From: Lonicera japonica
Taxonomy: Eukaryota; Streptophyta; Magnoliopsida; Dipsacales; Caprifoliaceae
Reading direction: 5' to 3'
Length of the DNA: 64,000 nucleotides
NCBI GenBank assembly: GCA_021464415.1
Contig: CM038471.1
Location: 37,297,234 to 37,361,233, forward strand
In this document: positions 34,629 through 47,970 of the stretch, piece by piece
Layout: every line of letters begins with the position of its first letter
Numbering within the stretch: the stretch's first letter is position 1
The notes under the pieces: model-generated
Told to the model about the DNA's origin: nothing
The model's database searches: none
The model's input: the letters and a program-made list of their open reading frames with translations, nothing else
Translations under genes and position numbers: made by a program

Positions 34629-37600
34629 CTAGAGAAAATATTTCTTATTGTTATCATCTCTATCTTCTTCATATATAATCTTGATACCACACTCCTTTAC
34701 CGCACATGAATCTTTCTCAAAAGTAAAAATGACGACTTCGTCCCCACCTTCTAGCTGATTCCCGAAATTCCATTGGCTTAACCATGTCATGTTGTTATCT
34801 TCTCCTTTTGAATAGCCAAAGATCGAAGGACGGTATATCCACATGAGATCCTTTGTCTTATTATTGATTTCAATTGTAAATAGTTTAAACTTAGTTAAGG
34901 AACCATTACTTGCATACACATAACAAATGTTCAAGTATTGAACCCTAAAATTAGGAAGCGAAGGCACAATCAAAGAAATTACAGACCCTTTTTTCCTTTC
35001 ATTGAAACCATTTGGGATCTCTGCCCCTGTGATAAATGTGCTGAATATACCATACTCGTAAAGTCCCTGCACCAATACAATCATAATGTTAATCTTCATC
35101 AATTATAGTTAACAGAGTATAACATAGCATAAGAGAGAGAGAGAGAGAAAGATAGATAGAGCACCTGGATTTGATCCTTTATATCAAGCTCCCCCTTATA
35201 TTCCAGCTCAAGATTTTTGATCAATTCAATGTCAATACCTAAATTATTAATTATATTTCTGTCAACTTTTCCTATTGGTTCTATCTTGAAAATGCCTTCT
35301 ATTTCAACCATTTCATCGCACTCAAAACTGTTGAGTTCAAGTAAAGGACACACACTTGATTGAAATGTTATTTTTCTTAATGAACAGCAACAATTCACAT
35401 CCAACTTCTGTAAATTACTTGGTAAATCAAAAATTGAATCTAGAGACATACATTTATAGAACGGGATGGATTGAAGGCTATTAAGGCTTGTAATGCAATC
35501 AGGCAAGCTATGAATTAGATTTTGGCTTAAATCCAAATCTTTAATTAATGATAGATTACCGAACTCACGTGGCAAGGAATCATTTGATAAATTGCATTTT
35601 GAAAGACTTAAACTTGTTAACGAGCATGGTAAAGATGTCCATAAAATTTCTGGACCTCTGCTTGGCTGTTGCATCCATGACAGTAAAAGAGCAGTACGTC
35701 ACCATTTTCCCTGCCCGTTGGCCGTGCTTATTTTGGTTATGTCATTTCCACTAGCGAACAGCGTCGAGCAACCTGAGATTATTAGTGTCTCAAGAGATCT
35801 TACCTTGTACAAGTTCCATGGAAGTATCCTTAGATTTTTGCAATCTTTTAAATCAAGTAAATTGAGCTCCTCAGGGAATTCAATAGATTCACAAATCTCA
35901 ATAAAATGTACACAACCCTTGAGAATCAGTTTCTCGAAATTCAGAACTCCTAAAAAGTTAGGAGTTTTCGTAAGCCTTTTAGAATAACTCAGATTAAGGA
36001 TCTTCAGTGATCCAAGAAACTGTTAAAAATGAACAAAAATATGTAGTGAGTTCTACCAAGCACTAATTAAGAACCTAGCTATATAAAAAGAAAAATAAAT
36101 AAGTAATTTTCATACCTTGTGGCTAGCCCAAACTTCTTCTAATTTGCTATGACGCAAGTCAAGAGCAACCAAATTCTCCAAAGATAACTCAATGGGCATG
36201 TATTTTAAAGGAAATACATGCCAACACAACCATATCAACTTTTTAGGAAAATTTTGATAGTGATCGTATAGTTGTGTATAATTGAGCTTTAGTAATCTTA
36301 ACCTTTCCATTTTTTCAAATGCGTCAGTCCTTAAGCTTAAACTTTGACTTCTTAAATCAGGTCTTATTTGTTGCCCTAAACGGAAGCCATGAAAACTAGA
36401 ATGACGAAAGACAGAACGTATGCTTGTCAAGGGTGAGGCATCATCAAGAGATTCGTAATAGTTACGTTCTTTTACAATGTTATCATCTTTCATCAACATG
36501 TTCATGCCGAGGGCAAGGCCCTCAAGTATTTTTGTACCCTAATAACATAAGAAATAACATGAAACTTTGATTAGTAATTAGCATATATGAATAATACATA
36601 AATAATACTTAGACATGAGAAGTACATATGTTTCTTACCTTGTTAGATCTCAGTACATCATAAGCATCCTTTTGATGCCACATCGACTCCGCTCCCCAGG
36701 ATCATCATTCTATTCTTGGTGTACGATGTTTCTTCCCATGTCTCTAATTAATTGTTGCATTATCAACTTATTATAAGAATCAATTGTCAAGAGAGAGGGA
36801 TCAATGAGATTCTGAATTCTAACATCTGCATGAGTATGAATAGTACTATCTAATACTTTGACCGTGTAATCTTTGTTTTTTCCGACAAAGAAACAATGAA
36901 TATCAAGGAATAATCTTTTGTCATGGTATTAATTCTTCCAAACAATCATAAATTATTTTCAGTTTATAGACGATTTCACTGTCTGGAATTGCTTTCAGTT
37001 TTTTCACTTCACTTGTCCATTGAGGCATAGTCCTTCCGGATAAAGAAGCCCCTAAAACTCGAAGAGCTAAGGGAAGGCCTCCATAAATTTGTATTACACT
37101 TTCTGTGTGCGCTGCGTAACCTTTGATAGGATGATCTTCTCCAAATGCATAGAAGCTAAAGAGCTTAACCGACTCATCATGGCCTAGTTCCTCAACCTTA
37201 AAAACAAGATCATGAGGTTTTAGCAATCTCTGATTTCTTGTAGTTATGATGATTCTACTCCCTCGATAAAACCAATCTTGAATGCCACGTAATGCATTTA
37301 ATTGGTTGATTTGATCCACATCATCCATAACCAAAAGTACCCTTTTGCATGAAACGGCTTTTTTGATTTTAATGATTCCTTCATCGGCATTGTATATCTT
37401 TTGGTGCTTTTTATTCAAGATACTGGAAAGAAGCTGTCTTTGTTAACTAGCTAAACCGTTGGATTTTTGTGACATCTCTCTCATGTTTGCGAGGAAGCAA
37501 CTGCAATCAAAACTTTGATAGTTCTCATCATATATAAATTTGGCCATGGTTGTCTTTCCATTAATGTCGCCCATTCCACAAATTCCAAGTAAGCTAACTT

Positions 37601-37743
37601 TAGACGAGTCATCTTGCAACCACTTGTTAATATTTTTAGCTCGAGATTGCACTCTAATTAAGTATGGAGCAATAAACAAGGGTGTGCGCCTTAGTTTACT
37701 TTGGATACTGTCTACAATTTTCTGGATAAACCTTGACTCATTC
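34629..37743 (-). pseudogene. TIR-less TNL (NB-ARC-LRR-C-JID) receptor pseudogene
   Basis: Minus-strand exons parallel exons 2-5 of the intact TNL at 49655-58308: NB-ARC 37743-36639, first LRR part about 36540-36116, LRR 36019-35165, C-JID 35066-34629, all with GT-AG borders. The NB-ARC retains VLLVMDDVD, GSRIIITTR and GGLPLAL. Lesions: the P-loop reads GMGDINGKTT, with an extra residue, so GxxxxGK(S/T) is lost; TAA follows NGLAS at about 37446; a +1 frameshift near 36930 gives a stop after EELIP; TAG follows VHQE and another frameshift lies shortly after it; TGA replaces a Trp at about 35700 (GKW-stop-RT). No TIR exon is found between 37.8 and 49 kb on this strand. It cannot make a receptor. 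Confidence 0.92.
35124..35160. repeat. GA/GATA microsatellite in the last intron of the pseudogene
   Basis: An (AG)n run followed by AAAGATAGATAGA lies just inside the donor end of the intron before the C-JID exon. Confidence 0.8.
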
Positions 37744-38409
37744 CTACACATTTTTAGAAAAACGGTTAGATTAGCAAACACAATAAAGTTTGAATGCCGC
37801 CAGTAGGAAACTATAGTGTGGAGTAAGCAAGGGGGGGTTAACTTGAACAGAGATAAAGATAGTGAGATGGGCTCTATTGGCCTTCTCTTTTAAAAAGGGT
37901 AGGTGACCCTTGTAAGTGGATGCCGTCACGGCAGAAAAACAAAGCGGCAAGAACATAACATTCATAATTTTTTTTTTTGTTCCTATAGAGATAATGAAAA
38001 TGAATTTATATAGTTCTAAGATAATGTTTTATATAAATAAAATAAGGTAATTATATAATACAAGGCTTATGTTACCCCAAACTTTTTTTTATTTTTCATT
38101 TTTTGTTGTGGTTTTCAAGGAGGAAAGTTATTTCTTATTTCTTAGAATATTTTTTTTGCTAATATAAAATACTAGAAATAGGTAGAAGGGCTTATATACA
38201 TTGATTTTTACCAAAAATCCAATGAATAAATTTTTTGAATGAAGGGCCTATTTTTAATTGGTAATTTGAATGAAGGGCCTATTTTTAATTGGTAATTAGT
38301 GTAAGCTATTTTGTAATTTTAAATGAATGTATTTGAATAAATTTAAATATCATTTAATTAATAAAAAATGTTATGTATTATCTAAATTACCCCTTTTTAT
38401 GAAATTTTC

Positions 38410-38632
38410 ACAAAAAATTGGACTGCAAAGTTCATATTGCAATAAAATATGAACTGCAAAGTTCATATTGCAGTGAAATATGTTTCAATATGAACTTTGC
38501 ACTAAAAATATGGACTGCAAAGTTCACATTGCAGTAAAATTGGACTGCAATATGAACTTTGCACTAAAAATATGACTGCAAAGTTTATTTGCAGTGAAAT
38601 ATAGACTGCAAAGTTCATATTGGTCCATATTT
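38410..38632. repeat. Minisatellite with alternating unit orientation
   Basis: Seven units of about 30 bp are built on GACTGCAAAGTTCATATTG and its reverse complement CAATATGAACTTTGCA. Direct units lie near 38423, 38453, 38514, 38573 and 38604; inverted units near 38485 and 38545. Several units are themselves near-palindromes (ACTGCAAAG...ATTGCAGT). Confidence 0.8.
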
Positions 38633-38971
38633 TAAGCATATTGAATTTTTTTAGTTTATTTTAAGGGTTGGGATGTCATTTTATAATGAAAAAAAAAGAC
38701 ACATGTCATATTATCAATAAAATAAAAAATAGGCCCTTTATTTTAAAAAAAATTATTCCTTGGCCTTAGTGTGAAAATCTTTCTCTAATAAGCCATTTTT
38801 TTTAATTGCCCCTATAAAATAAATATATTCAAAGAATTTCTCACGCTTATGACGTTGCTTTGTTGCTAAAATATCTCCTCAATGTTTTAGCGATGAAAAA
38901 ACATCGCTAAAGGCTAGTCCATATAAGAATTGGTCCTCACCATAAATGTATTGTAAATATATTAATACTAA

Positions 38972-39216
38972 AGTTCCGTTTGATAACAATATGAAAAATG
39001 GAAACACTTGATTTGTGTGAGAAGTTGAAAAATATGTTAATGTATGTGATGAGATGCTTTCCATCTCTTACTCATTTTTATGAGTAACCATCATTCATAC
39101 TTTTTGAGGAAAAAAATTCTTCATCAACTCTCAACGAAATTTTTTTTCTATAGAAAAAGCTAAAAAACTTAAGAACAAATCTATGTATAATACTTCAGTT
39201 GTTATCAAACAGATCC
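38972..39216. mobile_element. Tourist/PIF-Harbinger-like MITE, copy 3
   Basis: The left end reads AGTTCCGTTTGATAACAATA and the reverse complement of the right end reads GGATCTGTTTGATAACAACT. A TAA duplication lies at 38969-38971 and 39217-39219. It is the same family as 19900-20192 and 24718-24950. Confidence 0.8.
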
Positions 39217-39417
39217 TAAAATATACTTTAGTTTATATTTTAATATTTTATAAATATCTAACTTGAATTCTACTCAAATTAAGACTTCCATTTTAATTTG
39301 TAAATTAAAAGTAAAAAATTGAACTCTTAACTTTAAATATCCAAAGAAATGGACTCTTAATTGAAGATAGACATAATATTTATTTATTTTTCTTGTTCTT
39401 CTTCATTTTTTTCCCGA

Positions 39418-39458
39418 GGGGGGGGGGGGGGGGGGGGGGGGGCGGGGAGGGAGGGAAT
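39418..39458. repeat. Poly-G run (25 consecutive G) and G-rich tail
   Basis: G25 at 39418-39442 is followed by C, GGGG, AGGG and AGGG. It could form G-quadruplex structures; the exact length is also liable to sequencing error. Confidence 0.85.
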
Positions 39459-42400
39459 AATTTGTAAACTAATACATGCTTATGTTTCCAAGTGATAATT
39501 TGTAACTCCCAACATATTTCTCCGTCAGTCCAACAAAATATATATATATTTATATATTTCACCGACACTAATTAACAAAGGCCACAAAAAAACAAGTGTG
39601 ATATAAATAAAATATTCATCAATAAAATATTAATCATACATATTAAAAAATACAGGTAAACCAACCTTTCCTAAAAAGAATCAAATTTCATATCTTCAAT
39701 TTCCTACACATTTTCCCACGGGTAACTCGGGCAACCAATCCTAGCACTCACTCAACGCTAGTCAACTCCTGCCCGTAGTAAACCCAAACCTGCCCAACCA
39801 TTATATTACTTTCTCCATGTGTATCTTAGCTGTATTCACCTTTTTTTTTGCCACCAAATTAATTATTGAATTAAAACAAAACCCCTCATCAGACCACGAC
39901 ATCATACGATACACCCTTGCTCCTTCATCTCATCTCAACCCATTCTGATTAAAAATAATAATAATAATTTCTTTTTGTTTTTTTTTTTATCAGAAAATTT
40001 AATAATAGAATTAAAGAAATCCTACCACCGTTGCTTTTTGCTCTTTTCTCTATTTGCAAGTGCAAGAGTTCTTGGTAGAAACGGCTGCACTCATTTTCTT
40101 GGGGTCCATAACAACATTGCTTATTCGTATTTTTGGTTACTTTTATATTCTTGTAGTTATATTACATGGGTATTTTTTTTTTACCATTATACATTATATT
40201 TTTTGTATCTATGTAATTTGCATATTACATTAACTTAGACACCTACACATCGCGTGAATTACACACTTGTTGAGTATTAAGACTCAAGAAAAGTGATCAA
40301 CCAACAACCAATGCCATCTAAAATATGATTCTGTCTAGAATTAATGATCATTCATTACAAACCTTAACTTGTCTCACACAGAACACATACATACATACAG
40401 TGGTGGATTTAGAAATCCGGCTAAAGGGAGCGAAATTCAAAGTACACAAAAATATATTTAAAGTTTTAAATTTTAATGCAAATATATATAATAGCATTAA
40501 TAATAATACTTCATACTACTTAAATAGCGAATATGAACAGTTATGATAAATTTCAATAATACAATGCAAACATAATATCTATCATTAATAATATTATGTA
40601 ATTAATCAAGAAATACAACTAATATTATGCAAGTAATCAAGAAATAAATCATACCTAATATTAAAATCTAATAAATGATTTACGTTAGTAGTGTTGGAAA
40701 AATGGGTTAAAAAAAATACTACATTCGAGTCATTTTGAAATTAATTTTCAATAGGACCTCAAACTTAGATGTGAAAGGTTGTTGTTATAGATTTGTGTTC
40801 TCGAACATGAGCACATTAAAACCATATATTTGTTTACTCAAATATATGAAGTGATTCTTGAATAATACAACCCTTGTTTTATACAATTCTACAACTAGTA
40901 CAATAATACCATAAATGGGTGGTGGATACAACAATTTTATTTTTGTTCAAAAGGAGTACATTTTTTTTGTTTTCTATGTTTAGGAGCTAGAAATTTTGTT
41001 TACTTCGCACAGTAGGATTATTACTACTGTACAATAATACTATATATAATGCCAAAAAAGTATTTTGGCAATTGTTAATGCCGTATAGTTTTGCTTTTAT
41101 TTCAAGAATAGTATAAAGCTCAATTGCAACATAATTTTTAGCTATTATCAATTTTTTTGTTTAAATTATATAAAATCGAATCGTCCACGCGCCAAATTTT
41201 TTATTTCAAAGTCAAAGGAAGAATTGTTTTGGCAGGACCACACCGCATCATAAGACATATTTTTTTTTTCATTTCTCCATCCAAAAAATGTTCTTCATCA
41301 TCAGATTTTTCTTCTTCTTCTTTTATTATTATTTTTTAATTCGATTCATTTTTTATTTATTTTTCTGTATACAAGGAGTTTGTTCTCATGTTCTGAATCA
41401 GTCTTTGCTCATTTCGGATATTTATTTGGCTCAATTATTTTTAATGGGGTACGTCTATTTCAATAATTAAATGGATGAATTTTTAATAAATTTAGTAAGG
41501 ATGTTTTATATAATTTAGATTCGGGTGAGATGATCACCTACAATTTCAATGTAAGAAAATATATATATATCAAAATTTTGTTACAATAATTTTTCGTTTA
41601 AATTTTTAATTAAAATTTTGTGGAGATGATTTACAAATATTATAGATATAATCCTCACAAAATTTCATAACTTTTTAATCACAATGGTTCTTATTTTATA
41701 GATTTCGATACATAGATTTCAAATATATAAATCTTAGTAAATTATATATATATATATATATATTTATTTAAAGTTAATGTATTTTTAATTTTAAAAAGAA
41801 GTTGATAAAAGTCAAAGAGAGAGTAGATTGGTGGAATAACTAAGATTTTTGTTTTTGTAAGTTGTTTTGATTTGATGTTTTAAAAATATATTTAATAATT
41901 CAAAATTTATTTAGTTTATTGTAATTAGATGTAAGTCATCGATTAAATAAATTGATACGATATTTCTGTGATTGTTTCTCCAATTGCCTTATTTCACACA
42001 CATATTTTGACGTGTCACGTGTGTTTGCTGGCATTTGGTTTTTCAAAGGACCAATTCTACAATAGGTGATTGAGCTACAAATCTCATAAATATTGTTAGA
42101 CGAACTCACCATTTTTTGTCCCAAAAACAATAAAAAAATATTCACTATTTATTTTTGACTTTTTTTTTTTTTTAACATTGGAGATTAGATAGGAGTAAAT
42201 CAATTGATTAATTAATGAAGTGGAATCCGTAAACATCTACCTAATCAGTTAAACCATTGTCACGCCAATGTTTTGTAGGATAGTATTATCGCACAAACAA
42301 TTTTCTATTATATTGCTGTTAAAATACTTATTTTACAATTAAGTTCACGCTTGGAACCTTTTTGACTTTTGGCATTTTGTTTGGCTTCTTTAGTGATGTT

Positions 42401-42527
42401 TTTGTTGTTAATTGTGAACAACATAACCTATATTAAATTTAACAATAAGTTGAGAAAAACATTTTCGAGAATTTTGACAAACACTTGGCGTGCAAAAAAT
42501 AACTAACATATAAAAATCGAATAAACT
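39459..42527. other. AT-rich intergenic DNA
   Basis: No gene is recognised. The only hints are a hAT-like start at 40398 (see that entry) and an (AT)n run at about 41738-41762. Short open frames here are low-complexity or random. Confidence 0.4.
40398..40560 (+). mobile_element. Possible hAT 5'-end fragment
   Basis: CAGTGGTGGATTTAGAAATCC followed by GGCTAAAGGGAGCGAAA is the familiar start of plant hAT elements (CAGTGGCGGATCC...). No matching right end is seen downstream, so it is either truncated or fortuitous. Confidence 0.3.
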
Positions 42528-45500
42528 CACTACAAGAAAAATGGGATTTTGTGACGAAAATTTAAGTGAGGCCCGAAAATTTGTCACATTTTATTAGATT
42601 TTGTGAGGCCTTTTTCGAGGTCGTCACATAAAAGTATTTTTTTTCTTTGTCCAAAAAAGTTCCTCACGTATAGTTTTATAGTCATCACTTGTTGTTTAGC
42701 GGGAGATTTTAGCGCCTAAATTTCATTGATAATAAGTGAAGAAATTACAATTGCGTCATATTTAAGTTTACGTGACGCTATGTCAACAAAAGTGACCCCC
42801 TAAAATCCTCACTTAAACTTCATTATTAAAAAAAAAATAAAAAAAAATGGAAAGAGTATTAAGTGGTCTTTAACTTAGGTTACTTTTTTCCCCCACACAA
42901 AAAAGAGAGAAGATTGCATTCCCCTAAAATCCTCACAACCCACATAGCCTCGTTTCTCTCTCAGTTACTCACTGTCATCCATCGCCTCTCCTCCTTCTCT
43001 CCATCTCTCACCGTCGCCTCTCCCCCCTCTCGTCATCTCTCGCCTTCGCCACTCCACCGGAACCCTATCTATTGCCGTCACCTATTCCATAGGCAATCAC
43101 ATCTCTCGCCGTCACCTACTCCACCGGCAAACCCATCTCCTCTCTTGTGGCCGCAGGTACACTCATCCAAACCCTTCACTTCTCTCTATTCTTTTTGAAT
43201 AATACACTGTATGTATAGATTATGCAGAAAAATATACCCATTTTAATTAGGTTTGTTTGATTTGGGGGTGGAGATTTTAGAGTTGAATAAGCTTTGAATA
43301 TTATTCTCTTGTCTTGATAGAGCAATTTGGGTGGCTATTTGATTAATCTTCTTGTAAAATCATTGCTCGGGTTTCGTATTAGATTTGGGGTTTTTTGTAT
43401 TTGATCCAAAGGTGTTGTGTATCAGAATTTGTTAGGTGTATTTTCGAATCTGCTATGCTGAGTACTTGGTGCTGGGTTGTTCTTGGTTGTGCTCTATTTC
43501 GGTGGTTCTGTACATTCGAAAATGTTGTGCATTTGGTGGTTTCAGATCTTCACATTAGAAGCATTTATTCTTCAAATTTTCGCCTCTATCTTTCTAATCT
43601 TGCGTGGTTATTTTTCTTTCTAAAACCAGGTAATATTTCTCTAATTCTATTTGTTCTTACTTTTGAGATTTGCTATGGTTTCTATGTTTAAGTTTAGTTT
43701 TCATTTGAGTTTATTTTCTTGCATCTTTGGTTTGTTTTTTGAAGATTTGTGTGTGGTACAATTCTTGCGAAATACTATACATATAATCTGTTTTTGTTGC
43801 TGTGAATAAACTGTCATATTTCTGTGTATTAGTGCTGCGAAAGACTGCCCATAAAATGTGTTCTGAGTTGTTTTTATTGCTGCCATTGAATCTGAAATAT
43901 TGCTGCCAAACTGTTTCTATTTGGCTGAAAATATGCTGCTGTCCTTACTATTTATACTGCAAAAAATCTGGTTTATATTGCTGTGAATTTGCTACTATTT
44001 TGGTTAATTTCTGTTATGAATAAGTTGTTCATAAATTGTTGAATCTATTGGTGCTGTTGCTATTGTTTATTGCTGGAAAATCTGAATCTAATTTGATTGT
44101 TATTTACATAGCAATTAGAATTCTTTTATTTGAAATTACTATTTCCGCGATGCAATAGATTCACTTATTTTTTCGCAATTACGAATATTGTGTCAAATTG
44201 GTAATTGTGTATCTTAACCAAATGTTCTCTTTTATCTATTCCAGCCTTCCAATCCTTTTATTTCTTTTGTTTCTCTCTGGCCACCATCCTCATTCATATC
44301 AAAGGTGACACGAAAAAGGATCTTAATTTCTTAATGGTACGTCTTCTCTCTCAAAATTTTATAATTTCAATTCACATGTGTTTTCTTTATTTATGTGCAT
44401 GCATTTTTCCTCTATCAATTGCACATGTGGTATGCATGTTAAGATCTATATTCTCTATATCTCCATATATTCATATATTCATAGATTTCTAGATTGTGTT
44501 TAATTAGGGCTTCGTATCGCTACTCCCTGTCCCTCTCTTCTAAGGTTCATAGATATTTCAAGATTTTCCTTAATAAGGTCTTCCGAAGATGTGCATGTAT
44601 ATATCCATATATATATATATATTGATGAGGATTATATGTAGTTACAACATCAATTGACCAAATTGACTGCTATCTCTCAAGTTTTTTAATTTTTTCATAC
44701 AAGCGCTACATGACATCGCCGCCTCCACCACCGGCACCACATATGCCACAGCAGCCACCACTTCCTCTGCCTGCTTGTTTTACTTCCAAGATATGGAACA
44801 TTATTTGAGCTTCTGCACCCATTTGCTACTTAGGATGGAGCAAAATCCCACTAGATGAGAAATGGAATATGCGGGAGTCATTGCTAGTGAGCTCAATTTC
44901 ATTTCAATCGTTTATTTATTTGTATTTTAACAATTTACAATGCTAACTTAATATTTTGTGTATGTTTGATAGACCAAAAAGTCATTGGCATTGGCTGTGT
45001 GATGAAGTCTATCCAACTGCAAACTTTATTGTGCGTATTCTAAACTTTCAAAGTTAATTTCAAATTGTTAACTTTTCTTATAGTATATTATAAAGTTATA
45101 TAAAATTTAAATTGTTAACTTTTCTTATAGCATATTATAAAGTTATATAAATTTTAAATTGTTAACTTTTCTTATAGTATATTATAAAGTTATATAACTT
45201 CTTTTATAGGAAGTTTCTAAGAGCAATGATGCAAATCGAAAGCAGCAAAAATATCGCCACAAGGGAGGGGCAAGGCCATTTATCCAACATGCAAAGAAGG
45301 TCCAAAGTGTAAATATAAATAAGTTCAAAGTTCGTTAATTTATTTAAAATTTCTAACTTCAACTATTGCTCATTATTTGTTAAAAAAATTTAAAAATATT
45401 GCTCATTAATTTTTTAATTTTTTTTATGAAAATACTAATAATATAGGAAGGCAAGCTTTTATCTATGATAGATAATTGGGAGAAGCTTCACAAAAATGGG

Positions 45501-47055
45501 AAAAATTGGATCAATTATGCTTAAAAGAAACATGCAAGTCATAGTGCTCTCCACAATTTATAGTTTATTTTTAGTTTGACACTCATGATATGTTTGGGAC
45601 CCGTGTTGACGGGCTAATTGGTAGTTTATTTTATATGTTCACACTCTTATCTTATAGCTTGGGACTCTCATTGACGGGCTAATTAGTAGTTTAGTTTTTT
45701 ATATTAATGCTATTAGGACATGTTTCGGATACATATTAATAGGATAATTATTTTTCATTTTTATGCACTCTTTTGCTAAATTTGAATGGTTTATTAAGCT
45801 AGAAAATATCTATTTATATGCCCCCACCCTTAAAACATAAAAGGAATAAAGTTGATAGGTAGGAATTACAAGAAAGTTATAGATCATCTATTGTTTTACC
45901 ACTATTTACCTCAATTCTTTGCCCACATCTTTCATTTCTAAAATCATCTTTTAAGTTGGCATACAAGTACTGGCAATGCCTGAATTGAAACAACATTGGT
46001 AGTGCAGGCAACTCGATGGTACACCACCAGATTCTATTGTGGGGATGTAGATGTTGAATTTCGAATATCAGGGGAGAATTTTAGGAGGAAAAGAAAGTTA
46101 ATTCATGGTGTTATTCTTTTTCCATGTATAGAGGTGTCTAATTCATATGTCACATTGTCTATGGCTACTAGTGCAGAGTTGAATGAGATGCAAGGTCAAC
46201 TAAAGCAACTATCAACACATGTTCTCACTTTGCAAAAGGAAAATGAAGAATTGAAAGAGCAAATGAAGAAGGCCTTCAAGGATGCATCTCTTGGACGACA
46301 ACAATTCCGTGTACATCAAGATGATGCTTACCTTGATGACTAATTTAAGGACTTAGTCTTTATGTTTAATTTTGTAACATGGATGAACTTGGTGTGTTCT
46401 ACCTATTTTTTGTCCCTCAACATGTATTGAGGGAAATTTGATATTAAACATTGAACTAGGTTAGCCTTAGGATGATTTTTGGCATCTTTTGCTATTTAAC
46501 TATTTTGGACATATCCTTGGTTTATGCAAATATATATAATTTTATGAATATGTATCAAATTGTCTTTCTTATATCTTATTGTATTTTCTTATTATATTTA
46601 TGAAACAAAAAATAGGGAATAAATGATGAAAAAGGTGAGGAAAATTACCTCACAGTTCTCTACAATATGTGACGCTGAGACATCTAAAAAACAATGTATT
46701 TGTGAGAAATTTTTCATCACAAATAATACTTATATGTGAGGAATAAGTCGTCACTGTACAACAACAATATGTGATGCCAAAAGTTGTCACAAATAACCCG
46801 AAAAGGTGACGCACAAGCTGTCACAAATGTTAACAAAATATGTATCTCGTCCCTTTAATAAGTGACGAAGTGGTCGCCACATATCACAGGAATGTGTGGC
46901 GCCTCAAAAATTTCGTCACTTAATACATTTAGTGACTTACTATAGGTGACGCCCTCTGTGACGCCAAAAATTCGTCACATATATTCAAATGTGACGAAAT
47001 TGACCATTTTTGTGATGACTTACGGGTGTCACATAAGCCCATTTTTCTTGTAGTG
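42528..47055 (+). mobile_element. CACTA (EnSpm/CMC) DNA transposon, defective
   Basis: Perfect 18-bp terminal inverted repeats: CACTACAAGAAAAATGGG on the left and CCCATTTTTCTTGTAGTG on the right. They are flanked by the 3-bp duplication ACT (42525-42527, 47056-47058). Both ends are crowded with GTGACG/GTCACA subterminal motifs, most clearly at 46620-47050. Inside are remains of a Transposase_24-like gene with introns. I see no TNP2-type transposase (Transposase_21), so it is non-autonomous. It spans 4528 bp. Confidence 0.95.
44700..46343 (+). pseudogene. CACTA ORF remnant (Transposase_24-like, Ptta/En/Spm)
   Basis: Exon-like pieces: a Pro-rich start near 44708-44760; HWHWLCDEVYPTANF near 44985-45030; after an intron ending TTTATAG, SKSNDANRKQQKYRHKGGARPF at about 45213-45300; then MIDNWEKLHKNGKNW near 45465. 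The SxxNxxNRxKQKxxHxGGxxxF pattern is characteristic of plant Ptta/En/Spm (Transposase_24) proteins. The last piece, 46158-46343, is a coiled-coil-like end (SAELNEMQGQLKQL, ENEELKEQMKKAF) terminating DDAYLDD. Such proteins are thought to bind the subterminal repeats. The complete exon structure is uncertain. Confidence 0.65.
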
Positions 47056-47835
47056 ACTGCTAACTCAAACATTCACAATGATGCAATTACAATAGAACTA
47101 TAAAGTAAGAACAAATTAGACAAAAATCGTAAAATATACACGAGAGAAAAACACACCGAGTAACATGGTTGTCCTTCGGACATCACCTCTATGTGAAAGG
47201 AGAGAAACCTTTATTAACAAATCAAGAATTTCATGCTCGGTCTCTCAATAATAGTGATTATTGCTTTGGCAATACTAATGCGACCTTAGAAATTCTTTTT
47301 TCTTCGTATATCCACATATTCATTAAATTTATCCAATTTAATATTTGATTCAATTTTTAAGTCATTCTTTTCTTTTCTTGAAAGGGTAATTTTTATTAAA
47401 ATTGAACCTAATAAGCAACCTTCAATTCGTTTCATGAATTAATGGAGATTCAAATAGCACAGGGGCCGGCAATATTATCCATGAAAGAACTCGATGCAAT
47501 GTTAGCGATATAAGGTCAAATATAAAAATATTCAGGTCAAATTTGAGTCACACATAACTAGCCCATTTATCAAACGGTTCATGTTTGAGTTAGTAAATCT
47601 GAGATGACTAACCTAAAATTGATGTGTGATTCGAGAAGTTCAAACTTAAAGTTAGATAGGTTATGTACAAGTACTCATTAATATTATTTGTGTTAATTAA
47701 TTGGTTCATATTACATTTTGCTTATTAAACGTGTTAATCATATTGTATCGTGTAATTTATATGTTAAAGAGATCTTGTTGAATTTAGTACAAATGACACG
47801 ATTACTTAAACAAATTTTATCTGAATTCAAAGTAA

Positions 47836-47970
47836 TTCCAGCTTGACCGCACAAGTCTTTTCAGAGTAAATAAAGTAAGGAAGATGCCTGATACCTTCCA
47901 CAAAAATATATTCAATGAAATAATATTTGAGAAAGGAAAGTTCATAACTTTTTCTGGACCTTCTCGTCTC
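47836..47970 (+). repeat. Duplicate of the TNL promoter segment
   Basis: Matches 49341-49490 in the same orientation: GCTTGACCGCA, GCACAAGTC, AAGGAAGATG, TTCAATGAAATAATATTTGAGAAA broken only by indels, GGAAAGTT and ACCTTCTCG. No TIR exon follows this copy. Confidence 0.75.

Noticed and set aside
35592..35987. 131-codon + frame inside the TNL pseudogene
   Set aside because: Antisense shadow of its LRR exon; no protein family resemblance.
42863..43198. Ser/Pro/His-rich frame near the left end of the CACTA element
   Set aside because: Pyrimidine-rich, intron-like or 5'-untranslated sequence of the transposon gene; no domain.
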